A stretch of 64,000 nt of DNA from assembly GCA_017577615.1 (NCBI GenBank), contig PKRE01000001.1, forward strand, positions 124,001 to 188,000. The letters are read 5' to 3'. A model generated the notes under the pieces. It was not told where the DNA came from. It did no database searches and saw only the letters and a program-made list of their open reading frames with translations. Each line of letters begins with the position of its first letter. Within the stretch, counting starts at the first letter, position 1. The stretch is from Gammaproteobacteria bacterium (lineage in GTDB: Bacteria; Pseudomonadota; Gammaproteobacteria; Steroidobacterales; Steroidobacteraceae). A program made the translations under genes and the position numbers. Shown here piece after piece: positions 8,835-16,973 of this stretch.

Positions 8835-9887
8835 ATGACAGGCCCCATTTGTGTCAGCGGTCCACGCAAGCATAGGTTTCAGCACGCTCGCGCATGGCTG
8901 ACATCCTGCCTGGCAGTGCTTGTGGCCAACGCTCCATCGCCTGCGAGCCTTGCACATGAGCAACCGCAGACGCCCACGCTTTGCGGAGGCTCCGATTGCA
9001 ATCGAGCAGATGATTTCCATCCTCCGGGCTATACGCTCGTGTTCGCCGACGAGTTCACGGGCACCGAGCTCGATCGCTCGCGCTGGTGCACGCGATACAT
9101 CTACGGCGGCGGCCCCAAGCCGCAAGTCCCCGACCCGGAATGCCAACAAGGACGCGACGGTACCCTCGACAAGCTCAATGACGAGGTGCAGCGCTATGTC
9201 GACTTCAATGCTCGCGGTGAGCCCATGCACGTCGTCTCCTCGGGTGTGCTGCGCTTGCGCGCCACCAAGACAGGTCTAAACGAACGCGCTCCGTACGAAG
9301 CCGCAATGATACGAAGCAAGCGGCTATTCGCCCCGACACGCAACGAGAGTTTGTATATCACTGCCCGCGTCAAGCTGCCGAACGTGCGCGGCACATGGCC
9401 AGCTTTCTGGCTCAACTCCGATCGCCGACCGGATGGCACACTGAGCTGGCCGCCTGAGATCGACATCTTCGAGGGAGCGTTGAACGAGATCGAAGACACT
9501 CGATTCATGATCAGCATGGGCGGACGGATCCAATCCAAGGGGCAAACTCCAAGCGGGAAGCGGGAAGTCCTTTTCTACGCCCCCGGATACAACACGCGCT
9601 GGAACACGTACACGGCTTCGCAGCCGCTGCGCGATACGTGGATCGAAGTCGGTGCGGAATGGAGCTTCGAGCAGGTGTGCTATTTCGTGAACGGCACCCG
9701 CGTGATGTGCGAACGCTATCGATGGGCGTACAACGACGGTACGCCGGCGGCGCCCGCGCACATCCTCCTCAACCTAGCGATCGGGGGCAACTGGGCAGGT
9801 CGCCACGGCATCGCCGACGAGAAGTTTCCGACCGAGTTTCAGGTCGACTACGTACGGGTGTACGCGCTCCAGCAGGACGCCATGTGA
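8835..9887 (+). CDS. secreted glycoside hydrolase family 16 endoglycanase
   Basis: A 350-residue protein with an N-terminal signal region (hydrophobic at about 21-40) and a GH16 jelly-roll domain from about residue 65 to the end. The catalytic E-I-D-I-F-E motif at 208-213 supplies nucleophile and acid/base glutamates and is preceded by the usual G-T-W-P-A-F-W-L-N block. AGGAGG lies eight bases before the ATG. GH16 enzymes cleave beta-1,3/1,4-linked glycans; in exopolysaccharide loci (as with ExoK) they trim the nascent polymer. A scavenging role on external laminarin-type glucans cannot be excluded. It ends just before a strong hairpin shared with the converging receptor gene. Confidence 0.9.
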   Translation: MTGPICVSGPRKHRFQHARAWLTSCLAVLVANAPSPASLAHEQPQTPTLCGGSDCNRADDFHPPGYTLVFADEFTGTELDRSRWCTRYIYGGGPKPQVPDPECQQGRDGTLDKLNDEVQRYVDFNARGEPMHVVSSGVLRLRATKTGLNERAPYEAAMIRSKRLFAPTRNESLYITARVKLPNVRGTWPAFWLNSDRRPDGTLSWPPEIDIFEGALNEIEDTRFMISMGGRIQSKGQTPSGKREVLFYAPGYNTRWNTYTASQPLRDTWIEVGAEWSFEQVCYFVNGTRVMCERYRWAYNDGTPAAPAHILLNLAIGGNWAGRHGIADEKFPTEFQVDYVRVYALQQDAM

Positions 9888-9890
9888 CGT

Positions 9891-9921
9891 GACTGCGCGC
9901 GGCGTAACGCCGCGCGCAGTC
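9891..9921. terminator. strong hairpin between convergent genes, likely bidirectional terminator
   Basis: A perfect 14-bp inverted repeat (GACTGCGCGCGGCG and its complement) separated by a TAA loop fills the 38-base gap between the GH16 stop and the stop of the converging TonB-dependent receptor. No U-run follows on either strand, so it may act as a processing or Rho-assisted end rather than a classical intrinsic terminator. Confidence 0.7.
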
Positions 9922-9925
9922 CCAT

Positions 9926-12634
9926 TCACCACGACTTCGTCAATGCAAGCGTAAACAGCCGTCCATACGGGCTGGCCTTGCCCGGGTCGTAACCCGCCGC
10001 AGTGTTGATGAACGGCGGGTCTTCGTCGAAGACGTTGGAGACATTGAGGGAAGCGGTCAATCCGGCCAGTCTGGACGTACCGTCGAACACGTAGCTGAGG
10101 GATGCGTCTACCGTCGTAAGCGAATCCACACGGTCCCATGGGTCTTCACTCGTATCCCAGTAGCCGTGCGAGTAGTTCACGGTGAGGCCCGCCGAGAGAT
10201 TCGCCAGGCTCCATCGAAGGTCTGTGCGCGCCCGGAATCTGAGCGGATAATTGATCGTCCCTACGCGCCTCAACACCGGTGCCGTAGGCGTGAGCTGCGT
10301 GTCATAACGGGTATAGTACGTGCCAGACGTGCGCGCCGTGAACGTCCCGTAGCTACTCGTGTGCCAATCGTAGCCAAGCACAAAGTCGAAGCCGCGCGCA
10401 TGCGTGGCACCGCGATTCCTCGTGGTTCCATCGATGATGTAATCAATCGTCGGAGGCAGAACGCCGCTCAGTGGACGGCCGTTGTTGAGAACGGCCTGGA
10501 CTTGCTCCGGCGTCGGATTGCGAATGATCACGTCCTGATAAATCTCTTCCTCCTGCAATACCGGTGCTCCCCATGCGCTGCCGATCTGCTTGTCATAGTC
10601 GATCGAGAAGTAGGTGAGATCGACACTGAGATCGGGGAGCGCAGCAGGACGCCACTCCATTCCGAGCGTGTAAGTCGTCGCTTCCTCCGGCCCCAAGTTC
10701 GGGTTGCCGCCGCGAATCGTGATGCCTCGGCTCTGTCCCGTAGGTGAGCGAGGATCGACCGCGCTCGTTGCGACATTCGCTTCACCTGGCGCTCGCAAGT
10801 CCGAAAGGCTTGGCGCACGGAACGACGTTCCGTAGCTGCCGCGCACAATCAAACTGTCGAGCGGCTGCCAAGTCAGGCCAATCTTCGGATTGGAGGTGCT
10901 CCCGAAGTCGTTGTATTCGTCGTAGCGCACCGCAAGGGAAAGGTCCAGGCGCTGGATACCCGCTCGTGCGTTCGCCGCGCCCACTATCGGCACGAACATC
11001 TCCGCATACCCGGAGATCACTTCGCGCTCGTTGAATCCATAATCCGTTGCCGGATTGTCGATCGTCCCACGCGTCGTGTCCGTGGCCAAACTGTAGCGAC
11101 GGAACTCGCCGCCGACAGCGAGGCGCACCGCGCCACCGGGAAGATCGAACACGCGTCCGTCTGCACGCACCTCACCGCCACCCATCGTGTTGCGGCCGCC
11201 GGGACTGAACTGCCCAACGAAAATACCTTCGATCACGTCAGGATTCGTGCCGGGCCCGAACGGGTTCAGCGCAGTGCTTGGATCGCTGCTCGCCAGTGCC
11301 GCATCGAGCGCGGGACGGTAAATCGATCGGCTGAACGTGTAGTCGCGATTCTGTCCCCACTGGCCGGCAACGGACAAACGCCAATCCGAAGGCAGATCGA
11401 ACTCGCCTCCGATGTTCACAGAGTACGTTTCGGACGTGCCGTCTGCAGAGAGGAAACCGAATTCGTCGAAGAAGCTGTACTCCACGTTGACGCTGGCGGG
11501 TGATGTACCCGCTGGCGCGACGAAGAATGCATTGCTGCTGGGCACGGTGAGGACGACGAGGTTCGTTACAGATCCTTGGCTTATGAAGCGCGGCTCGAAA
11601 CGCTTGCGCGTATAGAAACCGTCCGCGAAGAGACGAAACCCGCTCGTTATGTCCTGAGACAGGTAGAAGACAGCGCTGTGCCGCTCCTGCTTCGGGATGA
11701 TGTCGTTGGCTGACGTATCGCAGAGATTGCGTGTGCCAGGGACCAGCGATGCAGGATCGGGGACCGGATCATTACTGGCGGGGATCGCATACGACACGCC
11801 GTCCAGGATGATATTCCCCGGATTACACGTGGACACACGAAAGTCGTCGCCCCCGCGGGCACGCTGGTCCTGCCTGTAGAAGTCACGCTCGAGACTGCTC
11901 AAGCTGTCGTTTTTCATGTACTCGTAAGCGAACATGAGGTTTCCGCTGCCCCAGTTCGTCCCGAGCAGCTGACTGACTTGGGTGCGCTGATACGAATTCG
12001 CACTGTTGATGCGCACCGAGGTCTCGGCGCCGACAAAGTTCTTGCGCAAGATCAGATTGACCACGCCGGCAATCGCATCGGAGCCGTATATGGCCGATGC
12101 GCCATCCGCCACGACTTCCACGCGTTCCAAAGCGATCGTCGGTATCGACGAGGGATCTACGAACGCGCCCGCGGTGCCGCTCGGCGTCACGCGGTGACCG
12201 TCGACGAGCACGAGAGTGGCCACTGGCGTCAGACCGCGCAGATTAATCGCGCTCGCGCGCGACACGTTGGAGGCAGACACACCGACCGTAGTAAAGCTCG
12301 TCTCGTCGATACCGGTGCTCGTAATCTGAGGAACCTCCTTCAGAAAGTCCGCCACAGTCGAAGCCGTCGTCGCGGTCAGGTCGCTTCGTCCGAGCGCGAT
12401 GGTCGGAGCGCCCACGGGTGCTACACCGCGGATACGGCTGCCCGTCACCATGATTTCGTCCGCCTCGGCGCCGCCGCTGCCTGCTCCTTCCACGTCCTGC
12501 GCCTGCGCGCTCAGGACGACGAGGAACGATGCGGCGACACCCTGCAATACGGAGCTCGCTTGGCGGTGCGTTCGCAATGCGCTCTCGCAGGCAGCCTGCA
12601 GCAGGTGCCTGCTCTTCGAAGCCAGACTCGTCAC
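9926..12634 (-). CDS. TonB-dependent outer-membrane receptor (module B)
   Basis: A 902-residue receptor: a signal peptide ending near A-Q-A-Q, a plug domain with G-L-T-P-V-A-T-L-V-L-V-D-G-H-R and D-A-I-A-G-V-V-N-L-I-L-R, and a 22-strand-type barrel ending in L-A-L-T-K-S-W. It imports a ligand across the outer membrane using TonB/ExbBD energy. The start is GTG at 12634 with a strong GGAGG six bases upstream. It is the last gene of the set cytochrome, OmpA-like protein, receptor, and a hairpin lies between it and the preceding gene. It is related in architecture, though not closely in sequence, to the receptor at 18635-21490. Ligand unknown. Confidence 0.93.
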   Translation of the reverse strand: MTSLASKSRHLLQAACESALRTHRQASSVLQGVAASFLVVLSAQAQDVEGAGSGGAEADEIMVTGSRIRGVAPVGAPTIALGRSDLTATTASTVADFLKEVPQITSTGIDETSFTTVGVSASNVSRASAINLRGLTPVATLVLVDGHRVTPSGTAGAFVDPSSIPTIALERVEVVADGASAIYGSDAIAGVVNLILRKNFVGAETSVRINSANSYQRTQVSQLLGTNWGSGNLMFAYEYMKNDSLSSLERDFYRQDQRARGGDDFRVSTCNPGNIILDGVSYAIPASNDPVPDPASLVPGTRNLCDTSANDIIPKQERHSAVFYLSQDITSGFRLFADGFYTRKRFEPRFISQGSVTNLVVLTVPSSNAFFVAPAGTSPASVNVEYSFFDEFGFLSADGTSETYSVNIGGEFDLPSDWRLSVAGQWGQNRDYTFSRSIYRPALDAALASSDPSTALNPFGPGTNPDVIEGIFVGQFSPGGRNTMGGGEVRADGRVFDLPGGAVRLAVGGEFRRYSLATDTTRGTIDNPATDYGFNEREVISGYAEMFVPIVGAANARAGIQRLDLSLAVRYDEYNDFGSTSNPKIGLTWQPLDSLIVRGSYGTSFRAPSLSDLRAPGEANVATSAVDPRSPTGQSRGITIRGGNPNLGPEEATTYTLGMEWRPAALPDLSVDLTYFSIDYDKQIGSAWGAPVLQEEEIYQDVIIRNPTPEQVQAVLNNGRPLSGVLPPTIDYIIDGTTRNRGATHARGFDFVLGYDWHTSSYGTFTARTSGTYYTRYDTQLTPTAPVLRRVGTINYPLRFRARTDLRWSLANLSAGLTVNYSHGYWDTSEDPWDRVDSLTTVDASLSYVFDGTSRLAGLTASLNVSNVFDEDPPFINTAAGYDPGKASPYGRLFTLALTKSW

Positions 12635-12678
12635 CTTATCCCTCCGATTGAATCGATTATTGTTCGTTGTCCGCGCCG

Positions 12679-12699
12679 CGCGCTGTCGTTGACAGCGCG
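12679..12699 (-). terminator. intercistronic hairpin between OmpA-like gene and receptor
   Basis: A perfect 9-bp stem (CGCGCTGTC with its complement) and a 3-base loop lie six bases after the stop of the OmpA-like gene and about 45 bases before the receptor start. There is no U-run. It may be an mRNA-stabilising or attenuating hairpin that sets different levels of the two proteins. Confidence 0.5.
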
Positions 12700-12704
12700 T
12701 GCAG

Positions 12705-13541
12705 CTACGGTATGACGGTGATCGTCACTCGACGCTTCTCGTAGTCGCGCACACCTCCAGAGTGCTCTGGCTCCTCCTTCCAGCTCACTTTGAGCGCGCT
12801 GTCGGGAACGCCGAAGTCACGAAGAATGTCGGCCACCTTGCGCGCACGCTGCTCGGCCAATCCTGCTCGCTCGGTCATGATTTCCCCGTTGGAGAGGATG
12901 ACGCTGCCGCGGTAACCGACCACTTCCACTCTGCGCGCATTGGTCATCACCGCGTAATCGGCCGCCTGATCGACTGTGGCTTGCTCGGCGGGAAACGGCA
13001 GATAGTTCGAGTCGAAGAAATACGGGACGACGAACTCCCATGTTTCCTTCGCAGCCGCCATTCGCTCCATCTTCGCTTTGATAGCCGCAGGCGATCGTGA
13101 CGGATCTGGCGGCAGCGGAACCGCGGTGCTCTTACCCCAGGGCGGATCCCCGTCCGGAATGATCGGCCGTGGACCCTTCGTTCGATAAGCATCGCCGGGC
13201 AGAATCTGATCGCATTCCGGGCTGATCTCGTACTCCATCACGGACAGTTTCACGTCTTTCAGCACCACACCGCCGCATATTCTCGGCTCGTCCGTAACGG
13301 TACCCTCCACGAGCACCTTATGTTTGAGCTGCGGCGCGAACACGACGCCGTACGAGCGGCCCGTCTGCACCGTCAGGAAATATCGTTCCCCCTCGTAGTC
13401 CGCCACCCAGCACGGCACATCCTGCGCATCGATGACGACGGGGCATGCTACGAAGTTGCGCTGCGTTGGAGGTGCCTTGATGGTGTCCGCCGCAGACACG
13501 CCAGCCAGCCCTATACCCAGGACCAACGTTGTGACTCTCAT
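12705..13541 (-). CDS. exported protein with OmpA-like C-terminal domain (module B)
   Basis: A 278-residue protein with a short signal peptide. Residues 30-115 form a domain with four conserved cysteines (A-C-P-V, V-P-C-W, I-C-G-G, E-C-D-Q), probably two disulphides, and a W-x-A-D-Y-E-G-E-R-Y block also present in its paralogue at 16168-16971. After a proline-rich linker, residues 185-278 look like an OmpA/MotB-type domain (R-R-V-E-V-V-G-Y-R-G, A-E-Q-R-A-R-K-V-A-D-I-L, ending K-R-R-V-T-I-T-V-I-P). The usual peptidoglycan-binding D and R positions are only partly kept. It lies 12 bases after the diheme cytochrome gene, so it is probably a periplasmic partner. Function unknown. Confidence 0.7.
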   Translation of the reverse strand: MRVTTLVLGIGLAGVSAADTIKAPPTQRNFVACPVVIDAQDVPCWVADYEGERYFLTVQTGRSYGVVFAPQLKHKVLVEGTVTDEPRICGGVVLKDVKLSVMEYEISPECDQILPGDAYRTKGPRPIIPDGDPPWGKSTAVPLPPDPSRSPAAIKAKMERMAAAKETWEFVVPYFFDSNYLPFPAEQATVDQAADYAVMTNARRVEVVGYRGSVILSNGEIMTERAGLAEQRARKVADILRDFGVPDSALKVSWKEEPEHSGGVRDYEKRRVTITVIP

Positions 13542-13553
13542 GACGCTCCCCCC

Positions 13554-15107
13554 TCACAGCACGCTCATGAAGTTGGTCAGATCCTGCTTCTCTTGCTCGG
13601 TCAGCTTCATATCGAAGCGGGTGTCGTAGTACTCGACGACCTCGCGAATGGTCTTCGCCGAACCGTTCGAGAAGAAGGGGGCACGCGCAGACATACCACG
13701 CATCTGCTGCATGACGAGTGAGCCCACGTCGATGCATTTGCCGGTGACCAATGCACGACCTGGATCGTACGTCAAGAACTCGCGCCCGAGATACGGATGC
13801 GGCAACGCGTCTTGCTTACACGTCACCTTGAACACCGGCAGGTCCGGCATGTCGATTCCGAGCGCGACATTGTTGACACCGAGGTCCATCAAACCGGGCG
13901 AAATGTTGTTACCGGTCAGATGCACGCTATGACAGATCGCGCAAGTCCGCTTGTAGGGATTGCCCATGCCGATGGAATTGAACCAAGCGACATCGCGGAT
14001 CCACATCGGTCGCAAGAAAAAGAGGTCGTAACCACGCGCCACCGACTCGCGAAACTTCCGCTGTTCCTCAGTCTCACCTGGCGCGACCCGCCACGAGTCG
14101 AATGACATGAAGACCGGATTCGTCCAGTTGTTACCTGGCAGGATCGACTCACCAGTGACGAGCGCCATAGGTCCAAGTGCAGGCGGCGCTCCCTTCTCTA
14201 CCAAGCTACCTGCCATGATGTGGAAATCCTGAGCCACGTAGACCTGGCTTTCGAAGGCGACGATTTGCTCGATCTGCTCGTCGGTCAGAGGCGCATGCAC
14301 CCGCATGTGATTGATGGCCGCCTCCGCCGCCTGAGCCTCCAATGTGGGCTGCCTGGCATCGGCCAGGATCGGAAGCCCGACTCGCTTGCCGGTCTTCGGA
14401 TGAACGGCCAGTGGCTCGCCGGTCTTACCGTTGAAACGGCCCGACAGCGAGAACGACGTCGTCACATATCTAAGGTTCGCGGCCATGCGTGGACGACGGT
14501 AGACAGAAACCGTCGGGTTGTCGCTGTTCAGACCGTACGTCGGGCTCGTGTTGCATCCAGTCGGATCTCTGACGACCTCGAGCGTGAACTCGGGCTCGAT
14601 CACGTTGCCGTTTGCATCCTTGGGCGGCCAAGGCATTGCAATGCGAATCAAGCCATGATTGAGCAACAACGAGTGCGATTCCCGCTTGCCACGGGGCTTG
14701 TCCGGACAATCGGCACCGTCGACCGGATCAAACAACGGATCTGCGCCCTTGGTTGCCTCCCACCGTTCTCGAATGGTATCGAGCGACAAGCTCATGGCAT
14801 CGGAGGGCTGGTGACAGGTGACGCAGGCGCGTCCGTTGGAGCCCAGCGGCTCGAAGAATGGATGCCCTTTTGTCTGGATGGGGCCTCTCTCGTGGACAAC
14901 ACCAAGCGTGCCTGCCGAGTTCGGGTAGCTTGCCTTGGCAGGCAAAACCACCCCCTTACCTGGCGTGACCCACTTGGACGTGATCGTTGTGGATTCCGTC
15001 CTTGCGCTTGACGCGTTCGACACACCGACACAGATTCCGCCCGCACCGATAACCGTTAGAGCGGCATACAAGGACGTCCTCGCCAGAACTGATCGACTGG
15101 CTGTCAT
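13554..15107 (-). CDS. secreted diheme c-type cytochrome, MauG/cytochrome c peroxidase-like (module B)
   Basis: A 517-residue protein with a signal peptide and two heme attachment sites, C-V-T-C-H at 95-99 and C-A-I-C-H at 389-393, nearly 300 residues apart. The C-terminus (R-A-P-F-F-S-N-G-S-A-K-T-I-R-E-V-V-E-Y-Y) is the classic end of the bacterial cytochrome c peroxidase/MauG family. It is longer than ordinary CcpA (about 330) and shorter than the rubber oxygenase RoxA (about 680), with extra cysteines at 134, 185, 430 and 458. The ATG at 15107 has AGGGG upstream and is preferred over an upstream in-frame start. A periplasmic peroxidase or oxygenase role is likely; substrate unknown. Confidence 0.82.
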   Translation of the reverse strand: MTASRSVLARTSLYAALTVIGAGGICVGVSNASSARTESTTITSKWVTPGKGVVLPAKASYPNSAGTLGVVHERGPIQTKGHPFFEPLGSNGRACVTCHQPSDAMSLSLDTIRERWEATKGADPLFDPVDGADCPDKPRGKRESHSLLLNHGLIRIAMPWPPKDANGNVIEPEFTLEVVRDPTGCNTSPTYGLNSDNPTVSVYRRPRMAANLRYVTTSFSLSGRFNGKTGEPLAVHPKTGKRVGLPILADARQPTLEAQAAEAAINHMRVHAPLTDEQIEQIVAFESQVYVAQDFHIMAGSLVEKGAPPALGPMALVTGESILPGNNWTNPVFMSFDSWRVAPGETEEQRKFRESVARGYDLFFLRPMWIRDVAWFNSIGMGNPYKRTCAICHSVHLTGNNISPGLMDLGVNNVALGIDMPDLPVFKVTCKQDALPHPYLGREFLTYDPGRALVTGKCIDVGSLVMQQMRGMSARAPFFSNGSAKTIREVVEYYDTRFDMKLTEQEKQDLTNFMSVL

Positions 15108-15513
15108 GGTCGCGCATCCCCCTGAGTCATAGAACGGCAAGGCGCGCCACGAACCCCCGTCGTGTGCGCGCCTGGCAACGATAGACATCGAAATGCCGCG
15201 ATGACCTCGCGGTCGTATATTGATGTTGTTATCAACATATCCCCCTGTTCTTGCGCGTCTTTCAGCCGGTCGCGGGAGCTACCGACCGCCGGTTTCCCGG
15301 ATTATTTGTACGCTGCTTGCCGAATCTACGCTGTGCTGGCCACTTTTCAACAGGGGATCGGCTATATGCGTTATAAGTAGAATCTATAAGAGCGTTTGTG
15401 CAGCGTGTTTTCTAATCGTTGTCTTCTCAAACGCGAGTCAGGTGTGTAGACGGCCAGTCGAGTGCGCGAACGTGCTGCGCCAGAGCCGCGCGATCGCATC
15501 CAAGAAGACGGAG
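15108..15513. other. AT-richer intergenic region upstream of the module B cytochrome
   Basis: This stretch between the cytochrome start and the end of the MarR gene has no convincing gene; short readings on either strand lack ribosome sites and codon bias. It is visibly richer in A and T than its surroundings and holds a palindrome at 15220-15238, described separately. The promoter for module B is expected here, but I could not fix a -35/-10 pair with confidence. Confidence 0.6.
15220..15238. promoter_or_regulatory. candidate MarR operator palindrome
   Basis: ATGTTG-TTAT-CAACAT is a perfect inverted repeat (15223-15238), overlapping a second symmetric pair TTGAT...ATCAA (15220-15235). It lies about 115 bases upstream of the module B cytochrome start and just downstream of the MarR gene. 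Size and symmetry fit MarR-family operators; the pairing with this MarR is inferred from proximity. I did not find a matching copy upstream of the module A receptor. Confidence 0.5.
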
Positions 15514-16008
15514 TCAGCGGCGAGAACGAAGTCGTGTCAACACAGAGATTAGCTGAACGATCTCCTCAGGCGACAGATTCCTGGTGAGCTTCTGCTCCGA
15601 CCGCTTCACTGCGCGACGCGCATGAGCCAATGCCTCCATGCCTTTTGCCGTGAGGATGAGATGCTGTCGGCGACGATCGACGAGCGAGCGTTCGCGTGTA
15701 ATCAACCCACGCGCCTCCAAGCGGTCTACGATGGCCATCATGGTCGCGCGGTCCGTCATCAAAGCGTTGGCGATATCGACCTGAGCGATGCCGTGATTGT
15801 TGGCGATGAGGGACAGCACCGTGAACTGCTTTGCGGAGATGCTGACTTCGCTGCACGCCGCGTTCGCGTCCCGGATGAACATTGCGTTTACGAGGGCGAG
15901 ATTGAATCCGAGCAGCTCCAGCAGCTCGCCCATGTTTGGGCCCACACCGTCGTGCTTGCCCTCCACCGACCTTTCGTTGACTGGTCGGCGATTGATCACG
16001 GTCGCCAT
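15514..16008 (-). CDS. MarR-family transcriptional regulator
   Basis: A 164-residue winged-helix regulator. Residues about 55-125 hold the DNA-binding domain, with the recognition-helix region M-T-D-R-A-T-M-M-A-I-V-D-R-L-E and the wing motif V-D-R-R-R-Q-H-L-I-L-T that typifies MarR. Flanking helices would form the dimer. The ATG at 16008 has GGGAGG five bases upstream, which decides it against upstream in-frame ATGs. MarR proteins usually repress and are released by small, often aromatic, ligands or oxidants. The gene sits between two copies of a receptor-cytochrome-OmpA module and is the obvious candidate to control one or both. Confidence 0.9.
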   Translation of the reverse strand: MATVINRRPVNERSVEGKHDGVGPNMGELLELLGFNLALVNAMFIRDANAACSEVSISAKQFTVLSLIANNHGIAQVDIANALMTDRATMMAIVDRLEARGLITRERSLVDRRRQHLILTAKGMEALAHARRAVKRSEQKLTRNLSPEEIVQLISVLTRLRSRR

Positions 16009-16120
16009 ACACTCCCTCCCCAAGACGTACGACACGAGCTGCCGGCTCATCGGTGCGTCACGACGACGCGTCACGCCCATACGAGGTCCGCGTGACACGT
16101 CGGTCGGCGTCGAAAAGTAT

Positions 16121-16148
16121 GGCCCGAACACGCGACCGTGTTCGGGCC
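16121..16148 (-). terminator. Rho-independent terminator after module A
   Basis: A perfect 12-bp stem (GGCCCGAACACG with its complement), 4-base loop, and on the - strand a following ATACTTTT run. It begins about 20 bases after the OmpA-like stop and separates module A from the MarR gene. Confidence 0.8.
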
Positions 16149-16167
16149 CTGGTTCGGGACGAGGTGT

Positions 16168-16971
16168 CTATGGAATGACGCGGATGGTCGCCTTGCGCAG
16201 TTTCCAGTCCTCGACCCCGGAGCCGCGTTGCGGCTCGTCGATCCACACGGTCTTGATCGTCGATTTCGGCACGCCGATCTTCGCCAGTGTTTCCGCCAGC
16301 ACGAGTGCCCGACGCCGCGGCAGGAAATCCTTCTCCACCAGCTCCTCTCCGTTCGAGAGCAACGCCGTCGCGCGATAGCCGGTGATCTCGACTCTACTGG
16401 CGTTGATGTCCTTGGCGTACTGCATGGCCTGCGTCATCGTGCGGGTGTCCCGCGTGGCGATCTGCCAATCGAATTGGTAGTACACCGTGAATTCCTTCTC
16501 CTGGTAAGGCCGCTTCGGCTTCTCGGGCTCCGGCGGACGAGCACCCGCGGGCGGACGCAGTCCCTTTGCTCGGAGCACTTCCAGTTTCTCGCGCGGACCT
16601 GGACCGCGCGGCGCGAACGGCACGGTGTACTCGGGCACGGGTGGCAACATCGTGTTGCAGTTCTCGTCGCGCTCGGGCAGCACCGATATCTTGATGTCCT
16701 TGAGCACCTTGCCGCCACAGACCCGCTCGTCGGTCGGCGTGCCCTCGATGAGGGCACGATGACCGAGCTCCGGCGGATAGACCTCCGCTGCAGAATCGAT
16801 CTGGATCGTGAGGTAATACCGCTCCCCTTCGTAGTCGGCGAGCCAGCAAGGCACCGTTTCGGTGTCCTGCAGGATCGGACAAGCCACGAAGCTCAACGGC
16901 TTGGCAGACGTTCCAGCGAGCGCACTCGCACCCACTAACAGGAAAATGCCGGGAAGGATTCGAGCTTTCAT
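16168..16971 (-). CDS. exported protein with OmpA-like C-terminal domain (module A)
   Basis: A 267-residue paralogue of the protein at 12705-13541. It has a signal peptide, then the same four-cysteine domain (A-C-P-I, V-P-C-W, V-C-G-G, N-C-N-T) with W-L-A-D-Y-E-G-E-R-Y-Y-L-T-I-Q, a proline-rich linker, and an OmpA-like tail (V-E-I-T-G-Y-R-A-T, P-R-R-R-A-L-V-L-A-E-T-L, ending K-A-T-I-R-V-I-P). The ATG lies two bases after the stop of the diheme cytochrome gene, so the two are almost certainly co-translated. The tail may hold it near peptidoglycan or the outer membrane. No described function is recognised. Confidence 0.72.
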   Translation of the reverse strand: MKARILPGIFLLVGASALAGTSAKPLSFVACPILQDTETVPCWLADYEGERYYLTIQIDSAAEVYPPELGHRALIEGTPTDERVCGGKVLKDIKISVLPERDENCNTMLPPVPEYTVPFAPRGPGPREKLEVLRAKGLRPPAGARPPEPEKPKRPYQEKEFTVYYQFDWQIATRDTRTMTQAMQYAKDINASRVEITGYRATALLSNGEELVEKDFLPRRRALVLAETLAKIGVPKSTIKTVWIDEPQRGSGVEDWKLRKATIRVIP

Positions 16972-16973
16972 GG

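Noticed and set aside
15160..15552. Possible small genes (72 and 110 codons, + strand) in the gap upstream of the module B cytochrome
   Set aside because: They have no ribosome site, are cysteine-rich without pattern, and overlap the candidate operator and the end of the MarR gene.
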